Shown here piece by piece: positions 44,734-53,577 of a stretch of 64,000 nt of DNA (position 1 is its first letter; every line of letters starts with the position of its first letter). The stretch spans positions 1-64,000 of the forward strand of contig JANQRB010000006.1 of NCBI GenBank assembly GCA_028284775.1. Direction: 5' to 3'. This DNA is from Candidatus Kapaibacterium sp. (GTDB lineage: Bacteria > Bacteroidota > Ignavibacteria > Kapaibacteriales > UBA7675). The position numbers were made by a program, and so were the translations under genes. The notes under the pieces were generated by a model, which was given only the letters and a program-made list of their open reading frames with translations, had not been told where the DNA came from and ran no database searches.

Positions 44734-45888
44734 ATGTCCATTAAACCGCATGGTGGTACCCTCGTCGACAGGCGTTTGTCCGCGGAAGCAGCAACGAGTC
44801 TCTTAAGTGATCTGGCGCAGGCGCCTCGCCTGCAGGTGTCGGAGCGCGTTCTTTCCGACATATATTTAATCGCTATCGGCGGCCTGAGTCCGCTGCGCGG
44901 ATTTATGGACCGCGCAAGCTACGAGTCGGTAGTTGAAACGATGCACCTGCCCGGCGGCGAAGCCTTTTCGATTCCGATTACGCTGCCCGTACCGCTGGAC
45001 GTGTATCAGCGCGTCGATCGCGACGAGCGCATTGTACTGCTCGACGCTCATGGCGCTGAACAGGCGGTATTGACCGTCAGTGAAAAATACGAACGCGATC
45101 TTGCCAACGAGGCGCGCAAAGTGTATCGCACTGATGATGAGGGCCATCCCGGCGTCGCTAAGGTTTATGAGGCCGGCCCCTATACCCTGGCGGGCGAAAT
45201 CGATTATGTCCAACAGAATCCGGCGCTTCAGTTTCCGGACTACAACTTAACACCTGCCCAAACCCGCGCTTTGTTCGAAGAAAAAGGCTGGCAGACAGTG
45301 GTGGCATTCCAAACCCGCAATCCGATTCACCGCGCTCACGAATACATTACCAAGTGCGCCCTGGAAATCGTGGATGGCCTGTTGATTCATCCGCTGGTAG
45401 GCGAAACCAAAGCCGACGACATCCCGGCCGATGTCCGGATGGATTGTTATCACATTCTGATGGAGTCATACTATCCCTCAGCTCGGACAGCGCTCTCGGT
45501 ACTGCCGGCGGCCATGCGTTATGCCGGCCCGCGAGAAGCGATTTTTCATGCGATCATGCGGAAGAATTACGGCTGCACCCACTTTATCATCGGCCGCGAT
45601 CATGCCGGTGTCGGCTCGTACTACGGAACCTACGACGCGCAGAAAATCTTTGATGACATCGACCTTGACAAATTCGAACTGCAGCCCCTGATGTTCGAGC
45701 ATTCCTTTTGGTGTAAACTCACCGGCGGAATGGCAACCAGTAAAACTTCGCCGAGTACGCCCGAGCAGCGCGTGTTTCTCTCCGGCACCAAAGTGCGAGC
45801 GCTGTTGCGCGAAGGTACGATGCCGCCGGCCGAGTTTACCAGGCCTGAAGTGGCGGAGCGCCTCATTCAGTGGGCGCGGGAGCTGTAA
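44734..45888 (+). CDS. sat: Sulfate adenylyltransferase (ATP sulfurylase, monomeric type)
   Basis: A 384-residue enzyme making APS from sulfate and ATP. FQTRNPIHRAHEYI (QTRNPxHRAHE with the sulfate/ATP-binding Arg and His pair), GRDHAGVGSYYGTYDAQ and the C-terminal FLSGTKVRALLREG are diagnostic for the Sat/Met3 type rather than CysN/CysD. GGAG lies nine bases before the ATG. It lies between the transporter and cysQ; with cysC it forms a two-step sulfate activation module. Confidence 0.96.
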   Translation: MSIKPHGGTLVDRRLSAEAATSLLSDLAQAPRLQVSERVLSDIYLIAIGGLSPLRGFMDRASYESVVETMHLPGGEAFSIPITLPVPLDVYQRVDRDERIVLLDAHGAEQAVLTVSEKYERDLANEARKVYRTDDEGHPGVAKVYEAGPYTLAGEIDYVQQNPALQFPDYNLTPAQTRALFEEKGWQTVVAFQTRNPIHRAHEYITKCALEIVDGLLIHPLVGETKADDIPADVRMDCYHILMESYYPSARTALSVLPAAMRYAGPREAIFHAIMRKNYGCTHFIIGRDHAGVGSYYGTYDAQKIFDDIDLDKFELQPLMFEHSFWCKLTGGMATSKTSPSTPEQRVFLSGTKVRALLREGTMPPAEFTRPEVAERLIQWAREL

Positions 45889-45967
45889 ACCCATTCACGA
45901 CGGCGCGTATGTGGCGCGTCAAGCTTGTTAATCTTTCTCATGCCTGAAGCTCGGGAGACAAAGTCCT

Positions 45968-46741
45968 ATGAATATCGATATCGATGCAATCTGTGAACTG
46001 GCCCGGACCGCGGGCGCAGCAATAATGGATGTATATCGCAGCGACGATTTCGCCATCGAACATAAAGATGATGATTCTCCGCTCACCAAAGCCGATCGGG
46101 TCTCGCATGAGTTGATCAAGGCCGGTCTGTCTGCGCTGGCGCCCACTATTCCGCTTATCTCGGAGGAAGGGAAAGAAGTAGCGTACGAGGAACGGCAGGC
46201 CTGGCAGCGCTTCTGGCTGGTTGATCCGCTCGACGGAACCAAGGAGTTTATCAAGCGCAATGGCGAGTTTACCGTCAACATCGCTCTTGTCGAGAGTAAT
46301 CGACCCATCGCCGGCGTCATTTACGCGCCTGTATGGGATGCCCTGTATTTTACCGGCCGGGACGGCCGCGCCTATAAAAGCGAAGGACGGGCGGAAGCCC
46401 GTCCTTTGCAGACGAATACATCCTTTGGCGAAGGCATTATTGCTCTGAAGAGCCGCTCGCATGCCGGCAGCGGCGAAGGCGAGTTTTTCGGTCGGCACAA
46501 AGTCAAAGAGTCTTTTGGCGTCGGTTCATCGCTTAAGTTCTGCCTGATCGCCGAAGGCCGGGCGGATATGTATTATCGTCACGGGCCTACCTGGGAATGG
46601 GACAGCGCGGCGGGACAGGCAATTCTGCAGGCCGCCGGCGGCATCGTGTTGGAAGGCGACCATCGGCTCCACTACAACAAAGCGACGCTCAAAAATGACA
46701 ATGGCTTTTTGTGCCTTGCTTCGGACACGCTGCGCGACTGA
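45968..46741 (+). CDS. cysQ: 3'(2'),5'-bisphosphate nucleotidase
   Basis: A 257-residue Mg-dependent phosphatase of the inositol monophosphatase superfamily that hydrolyses PAP to AMP. LISEEGKE and WLVDPLDGTKEFIKRNGEFTVNIAL hold the metal-binding Glu and Asp residues, and YYRHGPTWEWDSAAGQAIL the third Asp. GGGAG precedes the ATG by ten bases. PAP arises when sulfotransferases or PAPS reductase use PAPS, so its place after sat fits a PAPS-based pathway. Confidence 0.93.
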   Translation: MNIDIDAICELARTAGAAIMDVYRSDDFAIEHKDDDSPLTKADRVSHELIKAGLSALAPTIPLISEEGKEVAYEERQAWQRFWLVDPLDGTKEFIKRNGEFTVNIALVESNRPIAGVIYAPVWDALYFTGRDGRAYKSEGRAEARPLQTNTSFGEGIIALKSRSHAGSGEGEFFGRHKVKESFGVGSSLKFCLIAEGRADMYYRHGPTWEWDSAAGQAILQAAGGIVLEGDHRLHYNKATLKNDNGFLCLASDTLRD

Positions 46742-47133
46742 ATTGAAGCAAATGCAAAAATCTTATATCAAATTGAATTTTTTTCTGGATTATCAACTGC
46801 AAAACTGAGAGATTGCATTCAGCCAAGCCTACACAGTTGCTTACGTTCCCATGCCGATCGAGTAGACCCTCGAAGATCGAAACAGCGCATCGGGATGTAT
46901 TGACAGGGAGTCTTACCACAAGCATTTCTTAAAGCGCTAGCTATCTCATACAGCCTAAATTGCGGTAGGCCAATTCCCGATCGGAACAGTGCCGCCGGTT
47001 GTCCTTCACCCTTGGTGCAGGCTGTCAACCGGTGCTTTGCCGGCTTTGTAATACAATTACTGCCTTAGTAACAAAACGAGTCATTGACGCCGGAATGGCG
47101 TTGGTACCTTCCCGAACGAGCTGCAAGGTGTAT
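46742..47133. other. Intergenic region after cysQ, nothing recognised
   Basis: This 392-base gap holds no recognised gene, hairpin or promoter. Its lower GC content marks the boundary between the sulfate group and the glycan locus. Confidence 0.4.
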
Positions 47134-47391
47134 ATGGCTGCCGGGTCTGCCCCTGAAATGCAAGATTATGTTTTGGAGCCTTCACTCATTCATGAAATCA
47201 CGCTGAGATTTTCCGAGCGGGGCGAGAAAATTGCGCACGGCCATATTCGGAAATGTCTTAAAGATTTACGCTATGACAATCCGGCAATTCAGAAGGGTCG
47301 GCATTGGATTCTTCATCCGGTCTTTGGCAGAGTAGCATGGTCGCCGGAAGGACGGCAATTCGTGCTGGATCATTTCTTTGAGGAATCATAA
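47134..47391 (+). CDS. Short hypothetical protein
   Basis: An 85-residue open frame from the ATG at 47134, preceded by AAGG. It contains LIHEITLRFSERGEKIAHGHIRKCLKDLRYDNPAIQKGRHWILHP with regular helix-strand alternation and a basic centre, perhaps a small winged-helix or DNA-binding fold. I do not recognise the family. The frame extends upstream to 46999 without a signal. Confidence 0.4.
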   Translation: MAAGSAPEMQDYVLEPSLIHEITLRFSERGEKIAHGHIRKCLKDLRYDNPAIQKGRHWILHPVFGRVAWSPEGRQFVLDHFFEES

Positions 47392-47550
47392 GCGCCGGTG
47401 AATGGATTGCCTGCTGATTCCCGGGATTTGCTGTGAACGACCCCGGACTGGCTGTGACTCACTGTCACAATAGCATGTGTCCAAGAGGCCATGACTCATG
47501 GGAATTTGTTAATTCCAGTGGACCCGAATGGCCAGGTCGAATAGAGATGA

Positions 47551-48213
47551 TTACTGTTTGATAACAGTATAGGCCGGAATTGAAAAGGGCGAGTCATCTT
47601 TCACAAACTCAAGATCGTATTTTTGGCAGAACTCAATGAGCGCACGAGTTTCTCCACCCTGTCGCCGCTCATCGATGCACACGACTCCTCCCGGCGACAT
47701 AAACTCTTTAAAGGCTTCCATCGCCTGCGAAGCCGCCAGATAGGCATTGCAGTCCACATAAAGTAAAGCGGCGCGAAAATTTGGATTGCGCTCGAGAAAG
47801 TCCGGTACCGTTTGTTTAATATCGCCTACAACAAGCTTGCAGCTTGCGCTGTAGCCCGCCGCCTCAATGCGCTTTTGTACCCAGTCCGCATTGTTCTTCC
47901 AGGCAGTGCGCTTCAGATGCGGATCCGCCTTAAGGTCTTCCTCGGTATAACCCTGAAAGGTGTCGAATCCATAATATTGGCGCAAATGGGCTTCGCCATG
48001 TAGCTGCATAAGATTGCCGAATATCAAGCTGTTTCGCCCTCGCGCGACGCCAAGCTCAACAATATGCCCAGGGACACGGCGAATTTTGGTGTAAATCCGA
48101 TCGACCCACAACACATAGCGAAACTCTTTTTTGTCGAGATATGCGTCATTGGGACCGAATTTGTTCAACTGGTAACCGAATCTGCCAAGTGTCTTTTTTA
48201 TAAGTTTTTTCAC
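47551..48213 (-). CDS. TylF/MycF-like class I methyltransferase
   Basis: A 220-residue protein starting at GTG 48213 (a TTG at 48231 is an alternative). The SAM-binding loop is IVELGVARGRNSLIFGN, and YVDCNAYLAASQAMEAFKEFMSPGGVVCIDE follows the metal/SAM pattern of the TylF/MycF macrocin O-methyltransferase group. Such enzymes methylate sugar hydroxyls in glycans and antibiotics; the neighbouring glycan locus makes a sugar substrate likely. It is divergent from rfbA across a 684-base gap. Confidence 0.8.
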   Translation of the reverse strand: MKKLIKKTLGRFGYQLNKFGPNDAYLDKKEFRYVLWVDRIYTKIRRVPGHIVELGVARGRNSLIFGNLMQLHGEAHLRQYYGFDTFQGYTEEDLKADPHLKRTAWKNNADWVQKRIEAAGYSASCKLVVGDIKQTVPDFLERNPNFRAALLYVDCNAYLAASQAMEAFKEFMSPGGVVCIDERRQGGETRALIEFCQKYDLEFVKDDSPFSIPAYTVIKQ

Positions 48214-48897
48214 GTTAGCCCGATCTCTCAAGGTTAGTATGAAAATGTTTAGTCGCTCAATACTTGTGTTATGATCAGTCTGGGGAGCGGCGAGAATTCC
48301 TGCTACACTTTGTGTTTAGTTGCACGAAGCAACTCGATTTCAATTACTAATAATCCGTAATGGATGCGCAATGACAATCGTACGATGCACTAGCGACCAC
48401 GCGGCACTGGTGCTCAACTTGCAGAAGCCGTCCTATGCATAGTACAATACAAAAGTATTAAAAATGCAGTGATTGCAAGCCCATAATCAATGAAATCTCA
48501 GATTGTGATCCGGCGATGTTTCTTTGATTGACTGTCTGTCATCGTTAGCTTGAAGCCGAGCCGTTTCGACAGGCGGCTATTGTCGCTTTATCCGGTCGCG
48601 CTCTTTCCCGACAAGCTCGCTGGGCGATCTCAATCATTCTCCGCGCTCTGCATTGCAATAGCATACTCAATCGCAAGCCGATCCTTGCGTTCTTCCCTCT
48701 GCGATTGGTTTGGCGAGTTTTTCGTAGTTTGTGTTTATGCAAGGCCGAAGCTGAGAACCGGCAAGCCACCGAAAACTTAAGAGCTAAGCGGGACTCTGCG
48801 GTAACAGCGCCGGCTTCAATTGCGGGCAGCCGCTTGCCCTGGCTTAAAGTGAAACACGAATTGCTATTCGAATTGCTATTAAAGAGTCCGAACATCT
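48214..48897. other. Divergent intergenic region before rfbA
   Basis: This 684-base AT-rich gap separates the methyltransferase from rfbA and presumably holds both promoters. The 116-codon frame at 48545-48895 on the minus strand and the overlapping plus-strand frames have no motif and look like chance. No hairpin of note was found. Confidence 0.45.
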
Positions 48898-49776
48898 ATG
48901 AATCGCGTGACAAAAGGGATCGTTCTTGCGGGCGGGCGTGGTAGCCGTCTGTATCCGCTTACCAAGTTATTCAGTAAACAATTGCAGCCTGTCTACGACA
49001 AGCCGATGATTTATTATCCGCTTGCGACACTGATGCTGGCGAACATCCGCGATATACTCATAATTTCAACACCGCAGGACACACAGAGCTTTCGTAGCCT
49101 ACTGGGGACGGGCGAGCAATGGGGGCTCAGGCTGTCCTACGTTGTCCAGGAAGAGCCGAAAGGCATTGCCGAAGCCTTTATCTACGGCAAACAATTTATC
49201 GGCAGCGATCAGGTCTGCCTGATACTCGGCGATAACTTGTTTTATGGTCGCCTCGATTTTCTGCGGGAAGCAGTGCGCAGTAATCAAGGGGCGACTGTGT
49301 TTGGCTACCAGGTAAAGGACCCCGAGCGTTACGGCGTCGTAGAGTTCGACGAAGACAATAAAGTAATCAGCCTGGAAGAGAAACCCACCAATCCGAAGTC
49401 CAACTATGCTGTGCCGGGCATCTATGTCTACGATGCAGATGTTGTCGCGATCGCCGAGAACCTGGAGCCCAGCGCGCGCGGCGAACTGGAAATCACCGAC
49501 GTCAGCAGAGAGTATCTCAAGCTTGCCCGGCTGCGGGTTCAATTGCTGGGGCGTGGCGTGGCGTGGCTCGACACCGGGACGCCGCAAAGTTTACTGGAAG
49601 CTGGGATGTTTATCCATACGCTCGAAGAACGCCAGGGTTATAAGGTGGCCTGTCTTGAAGAAATTGCTCTGCAACAGGGCTACATCAGTCCGGAGCAATA
49701 TCTGCGGACCGTTGGGGCACTGCCGGACTGTTCTTACAAAAGCTATTGCTTGCGTATTTTCGACGAAATTCGCTAG
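48898..49776 (+). CDS. rfbA: Glucose-1-phosphate thymidylyltransferase
   Basis: A 292-residue enzyme making dTDP-glucose from dTTP and glucose 1-phosphate, the first step to dTDP-deoxysugars. KGIVLAGGRGSRLYPLT is the nucleotide loop; SKQLQPVYDKPMIYYPL, LILGDNLFYG, EEKPTNPKSNYAVPGIYVYD and RGVAWLDTGTP match RmlA throughout. The usual rfbB, rfbC and rfbD partners are absent from the window and must be elsewhere if the pathway continues. It opens the plus-strand glycan locus. Confidence 0.94.
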   Translation: MNRVTKGIVLAGGRGSRLYPLTKLFSKQLQPVYDKPMIYYPLATLMLANIRDILIISTPQDTQSFRSLLGTGEQWGLRLSYVVQEEPKGIAEAFIYGKQFIGSDQVCLILGDNLFYGRLDFLREAVRSNQGATVFGYQVKDPERYGVVEFDEDNKVISLEEKPTNPKSNYAVPGIYVYDADVVAIAENLEPSARGELEITDVSREYLKLARLRVQLLGRGVAWLDTGTPQSLLEAGMFIHTLEERQGYKVACLEEIALQQGYISPEQYLRTVGALPDCSYKSYCLRIFDEIR

Positions 49777-49801
49777 TACTTTTTCAATTTAGTTTATTAT
49801 A

Positions 49802-49918
49802 GTTCCCCTCTTTTGAAAGAGGGGCCAGGGGAGTTAGAAAGACTTTGAGAGTGCATAACCCTTCCCCGTTCGGCGCTCAGTCCACGCCTCACCCTCTTTT
49901 TCTAAATGGGAGGAGAAC
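49802..49918. repeat. MITE-like element with imperfect terminal inverted repeats
   Basis: The left end GTTCCCCTC is followed by a near-perfect hairpin CCCCTCTTT-TG-AAAGAGGGG. The right end, read in reverse complement, starts GTTCTCCTCCCATTTAGAAA and continues AAGAGGGTGAGG, so both ends share the same layout. There is no coding capacity. It resembles small dispersed palindromic elements of bacterial genomes; only one copy is in this window. Confidence 0.45.
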
Positions 49919-50053
49919 GCTAAAAAACTAATCTGAAAGAGCGCCAGTACGACGCGGATTTGGCCTGCCGTGGTCGCAGCACGCCGGGGGCGCGATACCG
50001 TCTTCTTCATGGCTGACAAGGATTTCAAAAATTTTCTTGCGTTGAAGGTGTAA

Positions 50054-50076
50054 TACGAGTAAATTTGTTACTCGTA
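50054..50076. promoter_or_regulatory. Perfect 9-bp palindrome, candidate operator
   Basis: TACGAGTAA and TTACTCGTA flank ATTTG. It lies 38 bases before the TTG start of the winged-helix gene at 50114, a position suited to autoregulation or to control of the whole downstream glycan run. Confidence 0.55.
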
Positions 50077-50113
50077 ACCTGTCTCGATAATCATCAGCTT
50101 TCGTGTAAGAAAA

Positions 50114-50671
50114 TTGCTAGACTCTCTGATTACATCCAAAACGCGCATCAAGCTCCTGCTGAAGTTCTTCTCGAACGCCGGCACGGAAGCCTATTTGCGT
50201 GGTCTTGCCGATGAGTTTGGCGAGTCGACCAATTCGGTCCGGGTGGAGTTGAATCGACTTACGGAAGCCGGTCTGCTGGAATCCGCGAGTAAAGGACGCA
50301 CCAGGTTATACCGGGCCAATACCGAGCACACCCTGTTCCCCGAAATCCACAGTCTGGTCAAGAAGTATCTGGGCATCGACAAACTGGAGAAGATTCTCAG
50401 CAAGCTCGGAACCGTGGAGGCCGCCTACATTACCGGCGATTATGCGCGCGGCAATGATTCCGGAATCATCGACCTGGTGATTCTCGGCGACATCGACCGG
50501 AAGTACCTGCAGCAGTTAATCGACAAAGCTGAAAAAGTGATCAAACGCAAAATCAGAGTGCTGGTACTTGCGCCGGATGAGTTTGAATCGCTGAAGAACA
50601 GGCTTGAGGTAGAAAAAGCCTTTGTTTTACTGGATAAAGAAGAAAGGCTGGCGCGTGGAGCAAAAGACTGA
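50114..50671 (+). CDS. Winged-helix protein with degenerate nucleotidyltransferase domain
   Basis: A 185-residue protein starting at TTG 50114; this start gives MLDSLITSKTRIKLLLKFF, the N-terminus seen in related FCB proteins, and no ATG exists nearby. Residues 1-75 are a winged helix-turn-helix (LADEFGESTNSVRVELNRLTEAGLL). Residues 95-185 follow the MNT-type nucleotidyltransferase fold, but the motif GDYARGNDSGIIDLVIL lacks the Ser of GS and the first Asp of D-x-D, so catalysis is unlikely. Such genes often head polysaccharide loci. A palindrome precedes it. It overlaps the ABC transporter gene by 17 bases. Confidence 0.8.
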   Translation: MLDSLITSKTRIKLLLKFFSNAGTEAYLRGLADEFGESTNSVRVELNRLTEAGLLESASKGRTRLYRANTEHTLFPEIHSLVKKYLGIDKLEKILSKLGTVEAAYITGDYARGNDSGIIDLVILGDIDRKYLQQLIDKAEKVIKRKIRVLVLAPDEFESLKNRLEVEKAFVLLDKEERLARGAKD

Positions 50672-52508
50672 CGCCGGGGCTACGCGATCCGGCACGCGGC
50701 TCAACCGCTTTCATATACCGATCGCGTCTACCTTATTCAACTATTACCGTGTGTATCGCAGGTACATCGGCTACCGTATCATACCCTTACTCGCGATCAC
50801 CGTTGCCGGCACCTATGTAGAGGGCTTCGGCATCGCCCTCTTCCTACCGCTTCTCTTCGGACCGGAAACCGTACTTAACGCAGACAACAATATTGCCAGC
50901 GTCATCCAGACGATCTTTGCGGGCCTGGGTCTGGAAGTTACTATGATCGGGGTCGCAATTGTCGGGCTGTTAACGTTTTTAGTTAAAGGCGGGCTGAAGT
51001 TCGCCGAAGGTGCGTATCAATCACACATTACCGCCAATATCATTTACCGGGATATGCGCAAGCATCTTGTGCAGGTCATTGCCGGAATGAATTACAATTA
51101 CTACGCCAAGAGTAACACGGGCTACCTCACAAATGTCGTAACCCAGGAAGTCGCGCGTGCCGCGCAATCCTTTAACTATTATTCGCAGGCCATCGTTCAG
51201 CTGGTGACGGTTGCCACCTACTTTTGCATCATCATCTTTCTCGATTGGGAACTTACCTTGATGGCTGCCGGCTACGGCATCGTCATTCTGTATTGCTTCC
51301 GTTTTCTTTCCCGACAATCAAAAAAATACTCGCGTTTGCACTCGAAGGATCACGGTATTTTTCTCGGCCTGATGGTGCAATCGATCCAGGCATTCAAATA
51401 CCTCGTATCGACCAATCTGTTCCCGCAGCTCAAGGGACGAAGCTTCGAGGCCATTGACAAGCTGTCCCACTACCGCTTTCGCGTTAATCTGGCGACGGCG
51501 ACCCTGCGCGGTGTTTCCGAACTGCTGGTGGTTTTGTTTATCATTCTGGCCGTTGTGTACCGGACGGTTCTGCTTGACATGAGTCCTTCCCTGACCTTCG
51601 GTTCCCTGATGATTCTCTTTCGGATGATGATGAGTGTGATGATGTTCCAGAATTTCTGGCAGCAGTTTTCCGGGCTGATCGGGGGGCTCGACACCGTCAA
51701 AAAGACGCTTAAACAAGTCGGCGATGCGAAGGAGCCGATGGGGACACTGGTCAAGGCTAAGCTGCTGCGCGGCATCAGATTCCAGAATGTTTCCTTCGAC
51801 TACGGCGAAGGCAATGTATTGCACGATCTCAATCTTGATTTCCCCAAGAACAAGACCGTCGCCTTGGTGGGAGAGTCTGGCTCGGGAAAATCGACGATCG
51901 TCGATCTGATAACGGGGGTGCTGAAGCCTACGCAGGGCACCGTCATGTTCGACGATACTGACGGGAAGGAGATAGACTTCACAAGTCTGCGCCGGCATAT
52001 CGGCTACGTAACACAGGAGAACGCTCTATTTGATGACTCCGTTGCCAATAACATCAGTATGTGGGGCTGCGGCGCCGATGATGCCGAATGTGCCGAAAAG
52101 ATTCGTAAGGCCTGCCGTCAGGCCTATTGCGAGGAATTCATCCTGGCAATGCCCGAGCAGTATGATACACCGATCGGAGATCGCGGCGTACGCCTTTCGG
52201 GAGGGCAGCGGCAGCGTCTGGCTATAGCGCGCGAGCTGTTTCGCACGCCCGAGGTACTGCTGCTCGATGAAGCGACCAGTGCCCTGGATTCCGAATCCGA
52301 GCAATTTATCCGGCAGAGCATCGACGCGTTGAAAGGCACGATGACGGTGATCATCATTGCCCATCGCCTGTCGACCATCCGAAATTGCGATACGATTTAT
52401 GTCCTCGATCAGGGCCGCGTTGTGGAACAGGGCGATTTCCATCAACTGATGGCCCGGGAAAATTCGCAGTTTGCACGAATGTGTGCGCTGCAAAACATTA
52501 CTGCCTGA
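50655..52508 (+). CDS. ABC transporter, fused permease and ATPase, flippase-like
   Basis: A 617-residue exporter half-transporter. The GTG at 50655 has AAAGG seven bases upstream. About six transmembrane helices occupy residues 30-340 (IIPLLAITVAGTYVEGFGIALFLPLLF, LLVVLFIILAVVY and others). The nucleotide-binding domain (about 375-610) has Walker A GESGSGKST, Q loop YVTQEN, signature LSGGQRQR, Walker B VLLLDEATSALD and H loop IAHRLSTI. The arrangement is that of MsbA/PglK-type lipid-linked oligosaccharide flippases, consistent with the surrounding glycan genes; the exact substrate is not known. Confidence 0.88.
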   Translation: MEQKTDAGATRSGTRLNRFHIPIASTLFNYYRVYRRYIGYRIIPLLAITVAGTYVEGFGIALFLPLLFGPETVLNADNNIASVIQTIFAGLGLEVTMIGVAIVGLLTFLVKGGLKFAEGAYQSHITANIIYRDMRKHLVQVIAGMNYNYYAKSNTGYLTNVVTQEVARAAQSFNYYSQAIVQLVTVATYFCIIIFLDWELTLMAAGYGIVILYCFRFLSRQSKKYSRLHSKDHGIFLGLMVQSIQAFKYLVSTNLFPQLKGRSFEAIDKLSHYRFRVNLATATLRGVSELLVVLFIILAVVYRTVLLDMSPSLTFGSLMILFRMMMSVMMFQNFWQQFSGLIGGLDTVKKTLKQVGDAKEPMGTLVKAKLLRGIRFQNVSFDYGEGNVLHDLNLDFPKNKTVALVGESGSGKSTIVDLITGVLKPTQGTVMFDDTDGKEIDFTSLRRHIGYVTQENALFDDSVANNISMWGCGADDAECAEKIRKACRQAYCEEFILAMPEQYDTPIGDRGVRLSGGQRQRLAIARELFRTPEVLLLDEATSALDSESEQFIRQSIDALKGTMTVIIIAHRLSTIRNCDTIYVLDQGRVVEQGDFHQLMARENSQFARMCALQNITA

Positions 52509-52563
52509 ATGTAACAGAACTGTACACGTATTTGCTTTCGAACTTAATCAAACGGCGAATCTG

Positions 52564-53487
52564 ATGAACTACAATGAGATTTTCAGCCAACTTAAGGGGC
52601 CGGTGGTTCCGCTGCCGACGCCGTTCACGGCGCAGCATGAGGTTGATTACGATGCCCTGTCATCCTATGTTAACCGGCTGATCGAGATGGGAGCCCGCAA
52701 CCTCATGACAACGGTCGGCACCAGCCGTTTTAATCTGTTGACCAACGAAGAAATTGCCAGGGTCAATGAAACGGTGGCTACCGCGGCCGGCGACCGGGCC
52801 ATTACCATCGTATCGACACCGCAGGTCGGCTCGACGAAATTGGCGCAAAACTTCGCCGATCACGCGCGGGAGTGTGGCGCTGATGTTTTACTTGTGTTCC
52901 ATCCCGAGCGGCACTATGGCGACGACACGCTGCTGGAGTTTTTCGCGGCCATCGCTTCTCACAACGACATTCCCCTGATGATTCACGAGATGCCGATGCG
53001 CAACGGCCTGGGCGGCGGTCAGAAGCAATACAGCATCGACCTGTTAAACCGTTTGTTTGATATCGATAGTGTTATCGGAATGAAGGAAGAGAGCCTCGAC
53101 TGGGGCTATGGCGGAACAATCGTCAAGGCCATGTCCGAAAGGGCGGTGATAGTAGGCGCCGGCGGAGGCATGAGCAGGTACCTGCGCGATCACTGTTTGG
53201 GCGCCAGAGCCTTTCTGTCCGGCATCGGCAGTTTTTACCCTCCTCTGGAGCTTGAATTCTTTCAGGCCATGCAGAGCGGCGATTTCCAGCGCGCCCAGGA
53301 TATCGTCTACAACATCGAGGCGGAATATTTTGATGCCGTCGTGCCGATGGGCTGGCATATCGCGCTTAAGGAGTGTATTCATGCCAAGGGGCTGATGGGA
53401 CCGTGGGAGCGCCCTCCCCTGCGTCGCGTGCTGCCTGATGAACGCGAAGTAGTACAACAAACCATGCAGCGTTTCGGTTGGCTTTAA
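52564..53487 (+). CDS. DapA/NanA-family aldolase with altered active site
   Basis: A 307-residue TIM-barrel protein of the dihydrodipicolinate synthase/N-acetylneuraminate lyase family. Lys174 in IGMKEES is the Schiff-base lysine. The Tyr of the usual Y-N-x-P motif is replaced by His141 (IHEMP), and the GTTGE loop reads TVGTS, so the reaction is probably not lysine synthesis. Members cleave or form 2-keto-3-deoxy acids from pyruvate and aldehydes. In this locus it precedes CMP-sugar and NeuB genes, suggesting a role in making or trimming a keto-sugar acid. Confidence 0.8.
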   Translation: MNYNEIFSQLKGPVVPLPTPFTAQHEVDYDALSSYVNRLIEMGARNLMTTVGTSRFNLLTNEEIARVNETVATAAGDRAITIVSTPQVGSTKLAQNFADHARECGADVLLVFHPERHYGDDTLLEFFAAIASHNDIPLMIHEMPMRNGLGGGQKQYSIDLLNRLFDIDSVIGMKEESLDWGYGGTIVKAMSERAVIVGAGGGMSRYLRDHCLGARAFLSGIGSFYPPLELEFFQAMQSGDFQRAQDIVYNIEAEYFDAVVPMGWHIALKECIHAKGLMGPWERPPLRRVLPDEREVVQQTMQRFGWL

Positions 53488-53577
53488 CAGCCGGTCCATT
53501 CGGGGTACATTGCAACATTGAGCGTAAGTGAATCCGAAGCAATTGATCCAATTAACAACTAAGGATGGATGATTGTT

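Larger units (their letters stand above)
49777..50113. other. Intergenic region with MITE-like element and palindrome
   Basis: This 337-base gap holds the palindromic element at 49802-49918 and the 9-bp inverted repeat at 50054-50076, listed separately. No gene is seen. Confidence 0.5.

Noticed and set aside
48545..48895. 116-codon frame in the gap before rfbA
   Set aside because: No ribosome binding site, motif or plausible composition; overlapping frames of equal length exist on the other strand.
49805..49824. Hairpin CCCCTCTTT/AAAGAGGGG as the rfbA terminator
   Set aside because: No T tract follows, and the sequence is part of a larger element with inverted ends; the repeat explanation fits better.
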